Source: DASYYE01 sp035946955
Lineage (GTDB): Bacteria; Actinomycetota; Actinomycetes; Streptosporangiales; Streptosporangiaceae
Assembly (NCBI GenBank): GCA_035946955.1
Contig: DASYYE010000359.1
Coordinates: 1-50,351, forward strand
Reading direction: 5' to 3'
DNA length: 50,351 bases
This document shows, one piece after another, positions 32,773 to 41,358 of the stretch. The position numbers and the translations under genes are program-made. Below the pieces are notes generated by a model. The model saw nothing but the letters and a program-made list of their open reading frames with translations. It was not told the origin of the DNA and searched no databases. Within the stretch, counting starts at the first letter, position 1. Each line of letters opens with the position of its first letter.

Positions 32773-34071
32773 GTGCCCGCAGGGGAGCTTGACGAGGCGC
32801 TGGCGCGGCTGGAAGCGCTGCTCTCCCCGCGCGGGCACGAAGTGCTCGCGCGGCTCACGGCGGAGGATACGAGCGCTGGGGCCGAGCTGCGGCTGGCTGC
32901 CAGTCTCCGGGAGCGGTACCCGGCGGGCCTGGTAGCGGACGCATTCACCCAGCATGAACTCCGCCTGCGTGCCCGCGCCAAGTTCAGCCACGCGGCGGAC
33001 ATGTTCTTCACCCGCGCTGGACTGGAGCAGGCCTCGCAGGAACTGGTCAGCCAGTACCGGGCCAAGCGCTATCACTCTTGCGGGCGCATCGCGGACCTGT
33101 GCTGTGGGATCGGCGGTGACCTCCTGGCGCTTGCTGACAGTCACGACGCTCTCGCGGTCGACCGCGACCCACTGACCCTGCGCGTGGCCATCGCCAATGC
33201 GCGGGCGTGCGGCGTGGCGCACGCGGTCACGCCAGTGCAGGCCGACGTCCGCGACGTCGACCTGACGGGCCTGGACGCTGTGTTCGTCGACCCGGCCAGG
33301 CGCACGGGCGGCCGGCGGATGGCCACTGGCGTCAGCGAGCCCCCGCTGGCCTGGTGCGTGGGCCTGGCCGGGCAGGTGACGCGGGTTGGCATCAAGGCAG
33401 CACCTGGCCTGGCACACCAGGCGGTGCCGGCTGGCTGGGAACTGGAGTTCATCGCGGCCGGCCGGGACCTGAAGGAAGCCGCCGTGTGGTCACCGGCACT
33501 GGCCACAGCCCGTACCCGGGCCACCATCCTGCCCGCCGGCCACACACTGGTACCGGCCACCGGTGACCCGGTCGAGGTGCGCATGCCCGGGGAGTACCTG
33601 CTCGACCCGAACCCGGCGGTGACCAGAGCCGGGCTCGTGGCCGAACTCGCGCGAGCGGTGGGGGCGTGGCAGATCGACAGCCAGATCGCCTTCCTGTCCG
33701 CTGCCACGCAGGTGCAGACCCCGTTCGCCCGGACGCTGCGGGTGCTGGACTCGGTGCCGTGGCGGCACCGTGACCTGCGGGCCAGGTTGCGGTCGCTGGG
33801 CATCGGCGCGGTCGAGGTGCGCCGGCGCGGCCTGGCCGGTGACGTGGCTGAGATCCGGCGTCAGCTCAAGCTGTCGGGCCCGGGCAAGGCGACCCTGGTG
33901 ATGACGAGGGTGTCGGACGCCCCCTGGGCACTGGTCTGCGCGGACGTGGGCGTCAGCTCAGCCTCGCCACCACCGCCGCGGTTGCCGGGCCCACCCCCAG
34001 ACCTGCCGCCGCCTGGAGGTCGGCCGGCGCGTCCACGTCCCGGCGCACGCTCGCCAGGCACGCCAGCGTGA
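32773..34071 (+). CDS. THUMP-like class I SAM-dependent methyltransferase
   Basis: 432 residues from GTG at 32773. The SAM motif I DLCCGIGGDLLAL lies at 108-120, with AVDRDPLTLRVAIANA (about 128-143) as motif II and VFVDPARRTGGRR later; the C-terminal domain resembles the THUMP-domain-like family. A nucleic-acid base target is likely but unproven. The last 40 residues are Pro/Arg-rich and lie antisense over the end of cofC (119-nt convergent overlap), so the functional protein may end before 33953. It follows the Lrp gene by 12 nt. Confidence 0.85.
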   Translation: MPAGELDEALARLEALLSPRGHEVLARLTAEDTSAGAELRLAASLRERYPAGLVADAFTQHELRLRARAKFSHAADMFFTRAGLEQASQELVSQYRAKRYHSCGRIADLCCGIGGDLLALADSHDALAVDRDPLTLRVAIANARACGVAHAVTPVQADVRDVDLTGLDAVFVDPARRTGGRRMATGVSEPPLAWCVGLAGQVTRVGIKAAPGLAHQAVPAGWELEFIAAGRDLKEAAVWSPALATARTRATILPAGHTLVPATGDPVEVRMPGEYLLDPNPAVTRAGLVAELARAVGAWQIDSQIAFLSAATQVQTPFARTLRVLDSVPWRHRDLRARLRSLGIGAVEVRRRGLAGDVAEIRRQLKLSGPGKATLVMTRVSDAPWALVCADVGVSSASPPPPRLPGPPPDLPPPGGRPARPRPGARSPGTPA

Positions 34072-34603
34072 GCTCGGCCGCCCCGGCCGTGCGGTGGCGT
34101 GCGGCGGAGGAGTGCCCGAAACTCGGCGAGAAGGCACCGCCGGGCCGGGCCGCATACAGCGTGGTCCCTGACCCAGCAGCGTCCGGGACGAACGCGTACG
34201 GCCACTGTGCGGCCGCCCGCAGTGCACAGGCGAGCTCAGCGGGGCGCAGTGCGGGCAGGTCTGCTGCCAGTGCCGCGACCCCGGCTTCCGGCCAGCGGGC
34301 CGTGGCCACGATGGCGCCATGGCGCAGCGCGGGGTTCAGTCCACGACGCGGCTCGTCACTGGTGACCAGCGCACCGAGGCCCGTCAGCACCTCCGCCGCC
34401 TGTTCGTCATCGGTGACTACGATCACCCTGGCCACTTCGGGACACGCGAGCGCGGCCGTGACCGTGTCGGTGGCCATCGCCAGTGCCAGGGCTGGCCGGT
34501 GGGGACCGGCCAGGGCGGCGAGGCGGGACTTGGCGCTCCCCAGTACCTTGACGGGGACCACCAGCGACCACCGCAGCGATGCGGGGGCGGATTCGGCTGC
34601 CAT
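33953..34603 (-). CDS. cofC: 2-phospho-L-lactate guanylyltransferase (CofC/FbiD)
   Basis: 216 residues. It activates 2-phospholactate (or PEP) with GTP for coenzyme F420 synthesis. The nucleotidyltransferase start is WSLVVPVKVLGSAKSRL; LAADLPALRPAEL and VPDAAGSGTTLYAARPG follow as expected. Its presence upstream of plsC-gpsA is common in actinomycetes. It implies the host makes F420. Confidence 0.92.
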   Translation of the reverse strand: MAAESAPASLRWSLVVPVKVLGSAKSRLAALAGPHRPALALAMATDTVTAALACPEVARVIVVTDDEQAAEVLTGLGALVTSDEPRRGLNPALRHGAIVATARWPEAGVAALAADLPALRPAELACALRAAAQWPYAFVPDAAGSGTTLYAARPGGAFSPSFGHSSAARHRTAGAAELTLACLASVRRDVDAPADLQAAAGLGVGPATAAVVARLS

Positions 34604-34677
34604 AACGGTGATCCTTCCTCGACATCACGGCATGCGAACCGCAAGACTGGCCAGATGAGGATCGGAAGACAGCGCAG

Positions 34678-35448
34678 ATGAGCAAACCGGCAGGCCAGGA
34701 GTACTCGCGGCTGGCGCGGGGCTTCACGACGACCGCGTTCCCCCCGCTGATCCGGGCGATCATGAAACGCGACTGGCACGGCCAAGAGCACATCACCGCC
34801 AGCGGTGGCGCGATCGTCGCGGTCAACCACCTCTCCTACGCGGACTGGGCCGCGGTGGCGCTGTTCCTCCACCAGGCAGGCCGCTACCCCGCGTTCCTCA
34901 TCAAAGCGTCCGCGTTCGACATGAAGGGCCTGGGCGCGTTCCTGCGGGCGTGTGGGCAGTTCCCCGTCAACCGTGGCCAGACGGACGCCGCGCTCGTGCT
35001 CAAGGACGCGGAGCGGGGGCTGGAGAACGGGGAGTGCCTGGTCTTCTACCCCGAAGGCACAGCCACCCGTGACCCGGCAGGCTGGCCCATGGTCGCCAAG
35101 ACCGGGGTGGCCAGGCTCGCCCTCACGACCTGGGCCCCGGTCATCCCACTGGCCCACTGGGGGGCGCAGGTCATCCTGCCCTATGGGAGCAGCAAGCCCC
35201 ACCTGGTACCCAGGCACATGGTGAGGATGCTGGCTGGCCCTCCGGTCGACCTGTCCGCCTACCGTGAGCAGCCGCTGAGCAAAGAGGTGCTGACCGAGGC
35301 CACCGCCACGATCATGGCCGACATCACCGGACTGCTCGCCAAGCTGCGCAACGAGACCCCACCCGCGGTCCCCTACGACATGGCCGCGGCCCGGCGTGCC
35401 GCCGCATCGGCTGACCCCGTCACGGACCAGAAAGAGATGCCCGCGTGA
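34678..35448 (+). CDS. plsC: 1-acyl-sn-glycerol-3-phosphate acyltransferase
   Basis: 256 residues. It acylates lysophosphatidate in phospholipid synthesis. The catalytic HX4D motif is NHLSYAD (H51, D56); VNRGQ (97-101) and YPEGT (124-128) are the second and third acyltransferase motifs. No clear membrane helix, so it is probably membrane-associated. The stop overlaps the gpsA GTG start by 4 nt (GTGA), indicating coupling. Confidence 0.92.
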   Translation: MSKPAGQEYSRLARGFTTTAFPPLIRAIMKRDWHGQEHITASGGAIVAVNHLSYADWAAVALFLHQAGRYPAFLIKASAFDMKGLGAFLRACGQFPVNRGQTDAALVLKDAERGLENGECLVFYPEGTATRDPAGWPMVAKTGVARLALTTWAPVIPLAHWGAQVILPYGSSKPHLVPRHMVRMLAGPPVDLSAYREQPLSKEVLTEATATIMADITGLLAKLRNETPPAVPYDMAAARRAAASADPVTDQKEMPA

Positions 35449-36449
35449 AAGCAGCGGTCATGGGCTCCGGCATGTGGGGCACCACGTTCGGGCAGGTGCT
35501 CTGCGACGCCGGGACCACGGTGATGCTCTGCTGCCGCAATCCCGGGCTGGCCTCGACCATCAACACCCGGCATGAGAACCCCGGCTACCTGCCGGGGATC
35601 CCGCTGATCCCCGAGCTACGTGCCACCGGTGAGGCGGCCGAGGCCCTGGACGGGGCGGACCTGGTGGTGCTGGCCGTACCAGCGCAGACGCTGCGCGAGA
35701 ACCTCACGGGCTGGCTCCCCCTGCTGCCTCCGCAGGCGGTGCTCGTCAGCCTGATGAAGGGCATCGAGCATGGCAGCCGCCTGCGGATGAGCCAGGTCAT
35801 CGCCGAGGTCACGGGCGCCGGGGCGGAGCGGACGGCCGTGGTCTCCGGGCCGAACCTCGCCCGGGAGATCGCCCTGCGGCAGCACGCGGCCACGGTGGTC
35901 GCCTGCGCTGACGAGGTGACAGCCAAGCACCTGCAACAGGCATGCCACACCCCCTACTTCCGCCCCTACACCAACCCGGACGTGATCGGCTGCGAGCTCG
36001 GCGGGGCCGTCAAGAACGTGATCGCGCTGGCCGTCGGGATCGCGGTCGGCATGGGCCTGGGCGACAACACCAGGGCCATGCTGATCACGCGTGGCCTGGC
36101 CGAGATCGCGCGGCTGGGGGCGGCGCTGGGCGCCGACCAGCACACACTGGCTGGCCTGGCTGGCATGGGTGACCTGGTCGCCACCTGCAGCTCGCCATTG
36201 TCGCGCAACCGCACGTTCGGTGAGAACCTAGGCCGTGGGGTACCACTGGCCGACGCGGCGGCGAACGCCAGCCAGGTGACCGAGGGGGTCAAGTCGGCCG
36301 GGCCAGTGCTCGAACTGGCCGGGCTCCACGGCGTGGAGATGCCGATCACCGAGGTGGTGGCCGGTGTCACGGGTGACCGCATCGGGATCGGCGAAGCTGT
36401 CTCGCTGCTCGCGTCCCGGGCCGCCAAACCCGAGCGCTACGGCATCTGA
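35445..36449 (+). CDS. gpsA: Glycerol-3-phosphate dehydrogenase [NAD(P)+]
   Basis: 334 residues from GTG at 35445. It supplies glycerol-3-phosphate for the neighbouring plsC pathway. The nucleotide-binding start is VMGSGMWGTTFGQVL; LVSLMKGIEHG, VVSGPNLAREIA, GGAVKNVIALAVGI and NTRAMLITRGLAEIARLG are typical. Family length. ddl begins 26 nt downstream. Confidence 0.96.
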   Translation: MKAAVMGSGMWGTTFGQVLCDAGTTVMLCCRNPGLASTINTRHENPGYLPGIPLIPELRATGEAAEALDGADLVVLAVPAQTLRENLTGWLPLLPPQAVLVSLMKGIEHGSRLRMSQVIAEVTGAGAERTAVVSGPNLAREIALRQHAATVVACADEVTAKHLQQACHTPYFRPYTNPDVIGCELGGAVKNVIALAVGIAVGMGLGDNTRAMLITRGLAEIARLGAALGADQHTLAGLAGMGDLVATCSSPLSRNRTFGENLGRGVPLADAAANASQVTEGVKSAGPVLELAGLHGVEMPITEVVAGVTGDRIGIGEAVSLLASRAAKPERYGI

Positions 36450-36475
36450 ACGTTGACCGGGAAGAGGAGAGCACG

Positions 36476-37651
36476 CTGAACGAGCCGCAGGAACCTGTCG
36501 CTGCAAAGACCCGCGTAGCGGTCATCTTCGGCGGGCGCAGCCCAGAGCATGCCGTGTCCTGCCTGGGTGCCGGGCACATCATGGCCGCGCTGGACCCCAG
36601 CCGCTACGAGGTCGTGCCGGTAGGCATCACCCGGGACGGCCGCTGGGTGCTGGCCTCCGGTGACCCGGCACGGCTGGCGGTCACCAGCGGCGGGCTCCCA
36701 TCCGTGGACGCCCTGGCCGCCCCCGGCACTGAGGTCGCCGCCCGCCTGGACCCCCTCACCCGGGGGCTTGTCGTGACACCACCGGGTGAGGTGCCGCACA
36801 GCCTCGGCGAGGTCGATGTGGTCCTGCCACTGCTGCACGGGTTCGCGGGGGAGGACGGCACCATCCAGGGGCTGCTGGAGATGGCTGGCACCCCATACGT
36901 AGGCGCCGGGGTGCTCGCCAGCGCGGCGAGCATGGACAAGGAGTACATGAAGCTGGTCTTTGCGGCACGGGGCCTGCCCATCGTGCGTCATGTGGTGGTG
37001 CGTGACCGTGACTGGCGGCTGACCGACGCCGAGGGCAGCGCTGTGCACCGCCCCAATGCCGAGCGCAAGCGGGTGCTCGACGAGATCAGCGAACTCGGCT
37101 TGCCGGTGTTCGTGAAGCCAGCCCGTGGGGGGTCGAGCATCGGGACGTCACGGGTCACCGACGCCACCGGGCTCGAAGATGCGATCGAACTGGCCCGGGA
37201 ACACGACCTGAAGGTGATCGTGGAGGCCGCGGCCGCCGGGATGGAGGTCGAGTGCGCGGTGCTGGAAGGTGCGCCGGGCCGGCCACCGGAGGCGAGCCTG
37301 CCAGCCCAGGTGCTGGTCGGCGGCGACTCGGAGTTCTACGACTTCCGGGCGAAGTACCTGGAGGCCGATACCCGGCTGGTCATCCCGCCCCCCATCCCGG
37401 ACGAAGCTGTCGCAGAGGTCAGGAGGCTGGCCTGTGCCGCTTTCGAGGCTGTGTCGTGTGAGGGCCTGGCACGGGTGGACTTCTTCTACACGCCGCAGCA
37501 CGAGATCATCGTCAACGAGATCAACACGATGCCCGGCATGACGCCAGGGTCGGGCTTCCCCCTCATGTGGGAGGCGACCGGCGTGCCGCTGCCGGAGTTG
37601 ATGGACCGTATCATCGCTACGGCCCTGCGCAAGCAACCCGGCCTGCGCTAG
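36476..37651 (+). CDS. ddl: D-alanine-D-alanine ligase (probable CTG start)
   Basis: 391 residues. It makes the D-Ala-D-Ala end of peptidoglycan precursors. ATP-grasp motifs are VFVKPARGGSSIGTSRV, EVECAVLEG, GLARVDFFY and NEINTMPGMTPGSGFP. The N-terminal motif RVAVIFGGRSPEHAVS is essential to the fold, but upstream of it in frame there is no ATG, GTG or TTG. CTG at 36476-36478 carries GAGGAG 6 nt upstream and gives LNEPQEPVAAKTRV, so I place the start there. Starting at the first GTG (36554) would delete the motif. Confidence 0.9.
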   Translation: MNEPQEPVAAKTRVAVIFGGRSPEHAVSCLGAGHIMAALDPSRYEVVPVGITRDGRWVLASGDPARLAVTSGGLPSVDALAAPGTEVAARLDPLTRGLVVTPPGEVPHSLGEVDVVLPLLHGFAGEDGTIQGLLEMAGTPYVGAGVLASAASMDKEYMKLVFAARGLPIVRHVVVRDRDWRLTDAEGSAVHRPNAERKRVLDEISELGLPVFVKPARGGSSIGTSRVTDATGLEDAIELAREHDLKVIVEAAAAGMEVECAVLEGAPGRPPEASLPAQVLVGGDSEFYDFRAKYLEADTRLVIPPPIPDEAVAEVRRLACAAFEAVSCEGLARVDFFYTPQHEIIVNEINTMPGMTPGSGFPLMWEATGVPLPELMDRIIATALRKQPGLR

Positions 37652-37720
37652 GCGGCCGCCCGGGCATCGCGCTCTCCCCCACCAGCGGGCCACCTGCTGA
37701 CCGCGCGGACACTGAACACG

Positions 37721-37758
37721 ACGGGGCGCCGCTCAGCTGTGGCGAGGCGGCGCCCCGT
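37721..37758. terminator. Bidirectional terminator between ddl and hup
   Basis: ACGGGGCGCCGC-(14-nt loop)-GCGGCGCCCCGT is a perfect 12-bp stem between the convergent ddl (stop 37651) and hup (stop 37767). No U-tract is present on either side, but the very strong stem and position fit a shared terminator. Confidence 0.8.
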
Positions 37759-37766
37759 GCGGACGT

Positions 37767-38069
37767 CTACCGTTTCTTCGCGGCAGCCACCTTCTTCTCG
37801 CCGTTCACCACCGCTTTGAAGTCGGCCCCGGCCCGGAACTTGGGCACGGACGACTTCGGCACACGGATCGGCGCCCCGGTGGCCGGGTTACGCGCGGTGC
37901 GGGCCGGGCGGTTCGCCTTCTCGAACACGCCGAAGCCGGTGATCGCGACCTTGTCACCCTTAGCCACGGTGGACTGGATGGTGTCGAGCACTGCGTTCAC
38001 GGCGTCGGTCGCCGCCTTCTTTCCCCCCAGCTGACCGGAGATCGCATCGATCAGGTCACGCTTATTCAT
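37767..38069 (-). CDS. hup: HU family DNA-binding protein
   Basis: 100 residues from ATG at 38067-38069 with AGGAG upstream. It opens MNKRDLIDAISGQLGGKKA and contains the DNA-binding arm around GFGVFEKANRPARTARNPAT and PKFRAGADFKAVVNG. It is the short HU form, lacking the Lys-rich tail of the longer actinobacterial HupB. Upstream 38130-38260 is AT-rich for this genome and probably holds the promoter, but I could not fix a -10. Confidence 0.96.
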   Translation of the reverse strand: MNKRDLIDAISGQLGGKKAATDAVNAVLDTIQSTVAKGDKVAITGFGVFEKANRPARTARNPATGAPIRVPKSSVPKFRAGADFKAVVNGEKKVAAAKKR

Positions 38070-38266
38070 GAAATCACTCCTGCGGTTCCCCCACGGGAGG
38101 TCGCGCGGGCCGTCTGCCACACGTTTACGACCTCTGACCAGCCCGAAACTAAGGGATCCAGGGCGGTTAAACAACCTCCTGCACGCAAAAACAAGGCGTG
38201 TTGGCAATTCAACCGCCTAAAACGCGCCGGAATTAACGCGATATTTTCCTGATTGCCACAAGTCGC

Positions 38267-38300
38267 ACCGGCCGTCAAGGGATGCACCCCGGCGGCCGGT
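38267..38300. terminator. Hairpin downstream of leuD
   Basis: ACCGGCCG-(18-nt loop)-CGGCCGGT is a perfect 8-bp stem, 17 bp beyond the leuD stop on the minus strand, between leuD and the hup promoter region. It probably terminates the leuCD transcript. Confidence 0.55.
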
Positions 38301-38317
38301 CGCAGGAACGGCTGGGC

Positions 38318-38926
38318 TCAGCCTGCCACGGGCAGCCAGGCCGCGCGGCCACGCTCATAGGACGCGATGGCCTCGGCGTGGCGCAGCGTCAGTGAGATGT
38401 CATCCAGCCCTTCCATGAGCCGCCAGCGGGTGTAGTCGTCAAGCGGGAACTCGGCGGTGAACACCGGCGGCACGTCCGTGCCAGCGGCCACCCGGACCGC
38501 ACGGGTGGCCAGGTCCACGGTGACCTCGGTCGCGGGGTCCGCCTCGACCAAGTCCTGCAGTTCGCCCACAGCGGCGTCGGGGAGCACAACCGGGAGCAGT
38601 CCGGCCTTAGTGGCATTGGTGCGGAAAATGTCACCGAAACGCGCGGAAATGACCACACGGAACCCGTAGTCCTGCAGCGCCCATACGGCGTGCTCGCGGG
38701 ACGACCCGATACCAAAGTCCGGGCCCGCCACGAGGATGGACGCACCAGCGGCGGCCGTTGAGTTGAGGACGAACGCCGGGTCGGCGCGCCAGGCCGCGAA
38801 AAGGCCGTCGGCGAACCCGGTGCGGCTGACCCGCTTCAGGTACTCAGCGGGGATGATCTGGTCGGTGTCGACATTGGCGCGGCGCAGAGCGACGGCCCGG
38901 CCGGTGTGCGAGGTGAACGGCTGCAT
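38318..38926 (-). CDS. leuD: 3-isopropylmalate dehydratase small subunit
   Basis: 202 residues. Together with LeuC it isomerises 2- to 3-isopropylmalate in leucine synthesis. Small-subunit motifs: RANVDTDQIIPAEYLKR, LVAGPDFGIGSSREHAVWAL and FGDIFRTNATKAGLLPVVL. Starts 22 nt after leuC. Confidence 0.97.
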   Translation of the reverse strand: MQPFTSHTGRAVALRRANVDTDQIIPAEYLKRVSRTGFADGLFAAWRADPAFVLNSTAAAGASILVAGPDFGIGSSREHAVWALQDYGFRVVISARFGDIFRTNATKAGLLPVVLPDAAVGELQDLVEADPATEVTVDLATRAVRVAAGTDVPPVFTAEFPLDDYTRWRLMEGLDDISLTLRHAEAIASYERGRAAWLPVAG

Positions 38927-38948
38927 GGCGTTGGCTCCTCTTACGGGG

Positions 38949-40376
38949 TCACAGGTCCGCGGGGGCGGTGAGCTTGCCGGTGACCGCGGTGGCGGCGGCC
39001 ACCTGAGGTGACACCAGGTGAGTGCGGGAGCCCTTGCCCTGGCGGCCCTCGAAGTTGCGGTTGGACGTGGAGGCGCTGCGCTGGCCGGGTGCCATGGTGT
39101 CAGGGTTCATCCCCAGGCACATGGAGCACCCTGCGGAGCGCCACTCCGCCCCGGCCTGCGTGAACACGGCCGCGAGCCCCTCGGCTTCGGCGGCTTCCTT
39201 GACGGCCATCGAACCCGGGACGACCAGCATCCGGACCCCCGCGGCGACGGTGCGGCCCCGCAGCACGTCGGCGGCAGCGCGCAGGTCCTCCAGGCGTCCG
39301 TTCGTGCATGACCCGACGAACACCGTGTCCACCCCGATCTCGGTGAGTGGCGTGCCGGGACGGAGGTCCATGTAGGCCAGAGAGCGCTCCGCAGCGGCCC
39401 GTGCCGCCGGGTCGGGCAGTGATGCGGGGTCGGGTACGGCCTCACTCAGCGGTGCGGCCTGTGCTGGGTTGGTGCCCCAGGTGACGAACGGCGCGAGGGC
39501 GGCGGCGTCCAGGACAACCTCCCGGTCGAAGACCGCATCCGGGTCGGTTGGCAGCGACCGCCAGTACTCCAGCGCTTCGTCCCAGGCCGCGCCCGCCGGC
39601 GCACAAGGCCGCCCGCGCAGGTAGGCGAAGGTCGTCTCGTCCGGCGCGACCAGGCCGGCCCGGGCACCTGCCTCGATGGACATGTTGCAGACTGTCATCC
39701 GCCCTTCCATGGACAGTCCCGCGATGGCCTCGCCGCGGTACTCGATGACGTGCCCGGCCCCGCCGCCGGTGCCGATGCGCGCGATGACGGCCAGGATCAG
39801 GTCCTTGGCCGTGACGCCGGTGGGCAGGCTGCCGGTGACCGTGACGGCCATGGTCGCGGGCCGGGTCTGCGGCAACGTCTGCGTGGCGAGCACATGCTCC
39901 ACTTCGCTGGTGCCGATCCCGAACGCGAGCGCACCGAACGCCCCATGCGTGCTCGTGTGGGAGTCGCCGCAGACGATGGTCATGCCGGGCAGGGTGAGGC
40001 CCTGTTGCGGGCCGATGACATGGACGATCCCCTGGTCCGCGTCGCCCATGGAGTACAGCCTGACCCCGAACTCGGCGCAGTTCTTGCGCAGCGCCTCCAC
40101 CTGGACCTGCGACACCGGGTCGGTGACGGGACTGCCAGGGCCGCGCAGTGGCAGGCCCGGCCCGGTAACCCCGGCCGTCGGCACGTTGTGGTCCTCGGTG
40201 GCCACGGTCAGGTCGGGCCGCCGCACCCCCCGCCCAGCCAGTCGCAGCCCGTCGAATGCCTGCGGGCTGGTGACCTCGTGGACCAGGTGCAGGTCGATGT
40301 AGAGCAGGTCCGGCTCACCGTCCACACTGCGGACCACATGGGCATCCCAGACCTTGTGTGCGAGCGTGCGGCCCAT
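38949..40376 (-). CDS. leuC: 3-isopropylmalate dehydratase large subunit
   Basis: 475 residues. It carries the [4Fe-4S] cluster: cysteines in FVGSCTNGR and GCSMCLGMNPD, plus VCGDSHTSTHGAFG in the N-terminal half. ATG at 40374-40376 has AGGGGAG upstream. Its start faces ndgR with 76 bp between, so one regulator site could control both. Confidence 0.97.
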   Translation of the reverse strand: MGRTLAHKVWDAHVVRSVDGEPDLLYIDLHLVHEVTSPQAFDGLRLAGRGVRRPDLTVATEDHNVPTAGVTGPGLPLRGPGSPVTDPVSQVQVEALRKNCAEFGVRLYSMGDADQGIVHVIGPQQGLTLPGMTIVCGDSHTSTHGAFGALAFGIGTSEVEHVLATQTLPQTRPATMAVTVTGSLPTGVTAKDLILAVIARIGTGGGAGHVIEYRGEAIAGLSMEGRMTVCNMSIEAGARAGLVAPDETTFAYLRGRPCAPAGAAWDEALEYWRSLPTDPDAVFDREVVLDAAALAPFVTWGTNPAQAAPLSEAVPDPASLPDPAARAAAERSLAYMDLRPGTPLTEIGVDTVFVGSCTNGRLEDLRAAADVLRGRTVAAGVRMLVVPGSMAVKEAAEAEGLAAVFTQAGAEWRSAGCSMCLGMNPDTMAPGQRSASTSNRNFEGRQGKGSRTHLVSPQVAAATAVTGKLTAPADL

Positions 40377-40416
40377 GGCACACTCCCCTCCGGCTGCTTC
40401 GGGTTATGTCCCGAAA

Positions 40417-40446
40417 TTGGCGTCTCGGATACTGAGACAGTAGTAT
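40417..40446 (+). promoter_or_regulatory. Promoter of leaderless ndgR
   Basis: TTGGCG (40417-40422) and TAGTAT (40441-40446) are separated by 18 bp, and the -10 hexamer ends 6 bp before the ndgR ATG. No Shine-Dalgarno sequence precedes the ATG, so transcription very probably starts at or next to the start codon (leaderless mRNA). Confidence 0.6.
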
Positions 40447-40452
40447 CATACT
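40422..40452. promoter_or_regulatory. Two palindromes in the leuC/ndgR divergent region
   Basis: GTCTC-ggatact-GAGAC (40422-40438) fills the spacer of the ndgR promoter. AGTAT-c-ATACT (40442-40452) abuts its ATG. NdgR/LtbR proteins bind the leuC/ndgR intergenic region in related actinomycetes, so these are candidate operators for autoregulation and leuCD control. Confidence 0.55.
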
Positions 40453-41166
40453 ATGGACAACGCGAGCGGTGTCGGCGTTCTGGACAAGACAGTGGCCGTG
40501 CTGAACGCGCTCGAATCAGGCCCGGTCTCACTCGCCCAGCTGGTGACGGCCACTGGGCTGGCCAGGCCCACGGCGCACCGGATCGCCGTTGCCCTGGAAC
40601 GCCACCGGTTCGTCACCCGTGACAGCCGCGGCCGGTTCGCCCTGGGGCCGAGGCTCGCCGAACTCGCCACCGCGGCCGGGGAGGACCGGCTGCTGGCGGT
40701 CGCGGCGCCGGTGCTGGCCCAGTTGCGCGACCACACCGGCGAGAGCGCCCAGCTGTACCGGCGGCAGGGCGACGGGCGGGTATGCGTGGGAGCAGCCGAA
40801 CGGGCCACCGGGCTGCGGGACACGGTCCCGGTTGGGACGGTGCTGCCCATGACGGCCGGCTCCGCCGCCCAGGTGCTACTGGCCTGGGAAGACGGCGAGC
40901 GGCTGCAGCGTGGGCTGCGCGGCGCGAGGTTCAGCGCCACCACCCTCGCCCAGGTGCGCCGGCGCGGCTGGGCAGCTACCGTGGCCGAGCGCGAGCAGGG
41001 GGTGGCGTCGGTGTCCGCGCCCGTGCGCGGCCAGGGCGGAAAGGTCGTCGCGGCCATCTCGGTGTCGGGCCCGATCGGGCGGCTGACCCGTTCACCTGGC
41101 CGGATCCACGCGCCCGCGGTGGTCGCCGCGGGCGAACGGATCAGCACCGCGCTGCGGCGCGCCTGA
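40453..41166 (+). CDS. ndgR: IclR-family regulator of leucine genes (NdgR/LtbR-like)
   Basis: 237 residues from ATG at 40453. The N-terminal winged helix is VLDKTVAVLNALESGPVSLA then TGLARPTAHRIAVALERHRF; the IclR effector domain covers about 80-235 (LRDHTGESAQLYRR, TVPVGTVLPMTAGSAAQVLL, GVASVSAPVRG). Divergent placement from leuC is the hallmark of NdgR/LtbR, which controls leucine and other amino acid genes. Confidence 0.93.
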   Translation: MDNASGVGVLDKTVAVLNALESGPVSLAQLVTATGLARPTAHRIAVALERHRFVTRDSRGRFALGPRLAELATAAGEDRLLAVAAPVLAQLRDHTGESAQLYRRQGDGRVCVGAAERATGLRDTVPVGTVLPMTAGSAAQVLLAWEDGERLQRGLRGARFSATTLAQVRRRGWAATVAEREQGVASVSAPVRGQGGKVVAAISVSGPIGRLTRSPGRIHAPAVVAAGERISTALRRA

Positions 41167-41340
41167 CGGGACTGTGAACAACGCCCCCTCCGACATCGCA
41201 CGCCGCAACGCCCAACTCATACTGGTGATGTGCGCTTACGCGTGTCATCATGTCCGGACGTCACGGCGTGAGGGGACTTCCGGCCCTGGATGACTGCCAG
41301 GGCGCCGGCGATGGTATCCCCCAGCCACGCAGGAGAAACC

Positions 41341-41358
41341 ATGAGGTCGCGCCGATGA
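41341..41358 (+). CDS. Five-codon leader ORF overlapping the pntAA start
   Basis: ATG AGG TCG CGC CGA TGA encodes MRSRR. It has the best ribosome-binding site in the region (AGGAG, 6 nt upstream), while the pntAA ATG at 41355 has only a weak GAGG upstream. The leader stop TGA overlaps the pntAA ATG (ATGA), so termination-reinitiation coupling is likely. Alternatively one of the two starts is an error. Confidence 0.5.
   Translation: MRSRR

Noticed and set aside
41167..41340. tRNA genes after ndgR, as in Streptomyces
   Set aside because: No cloverleaf or T-loop sequence is visible in this gap.
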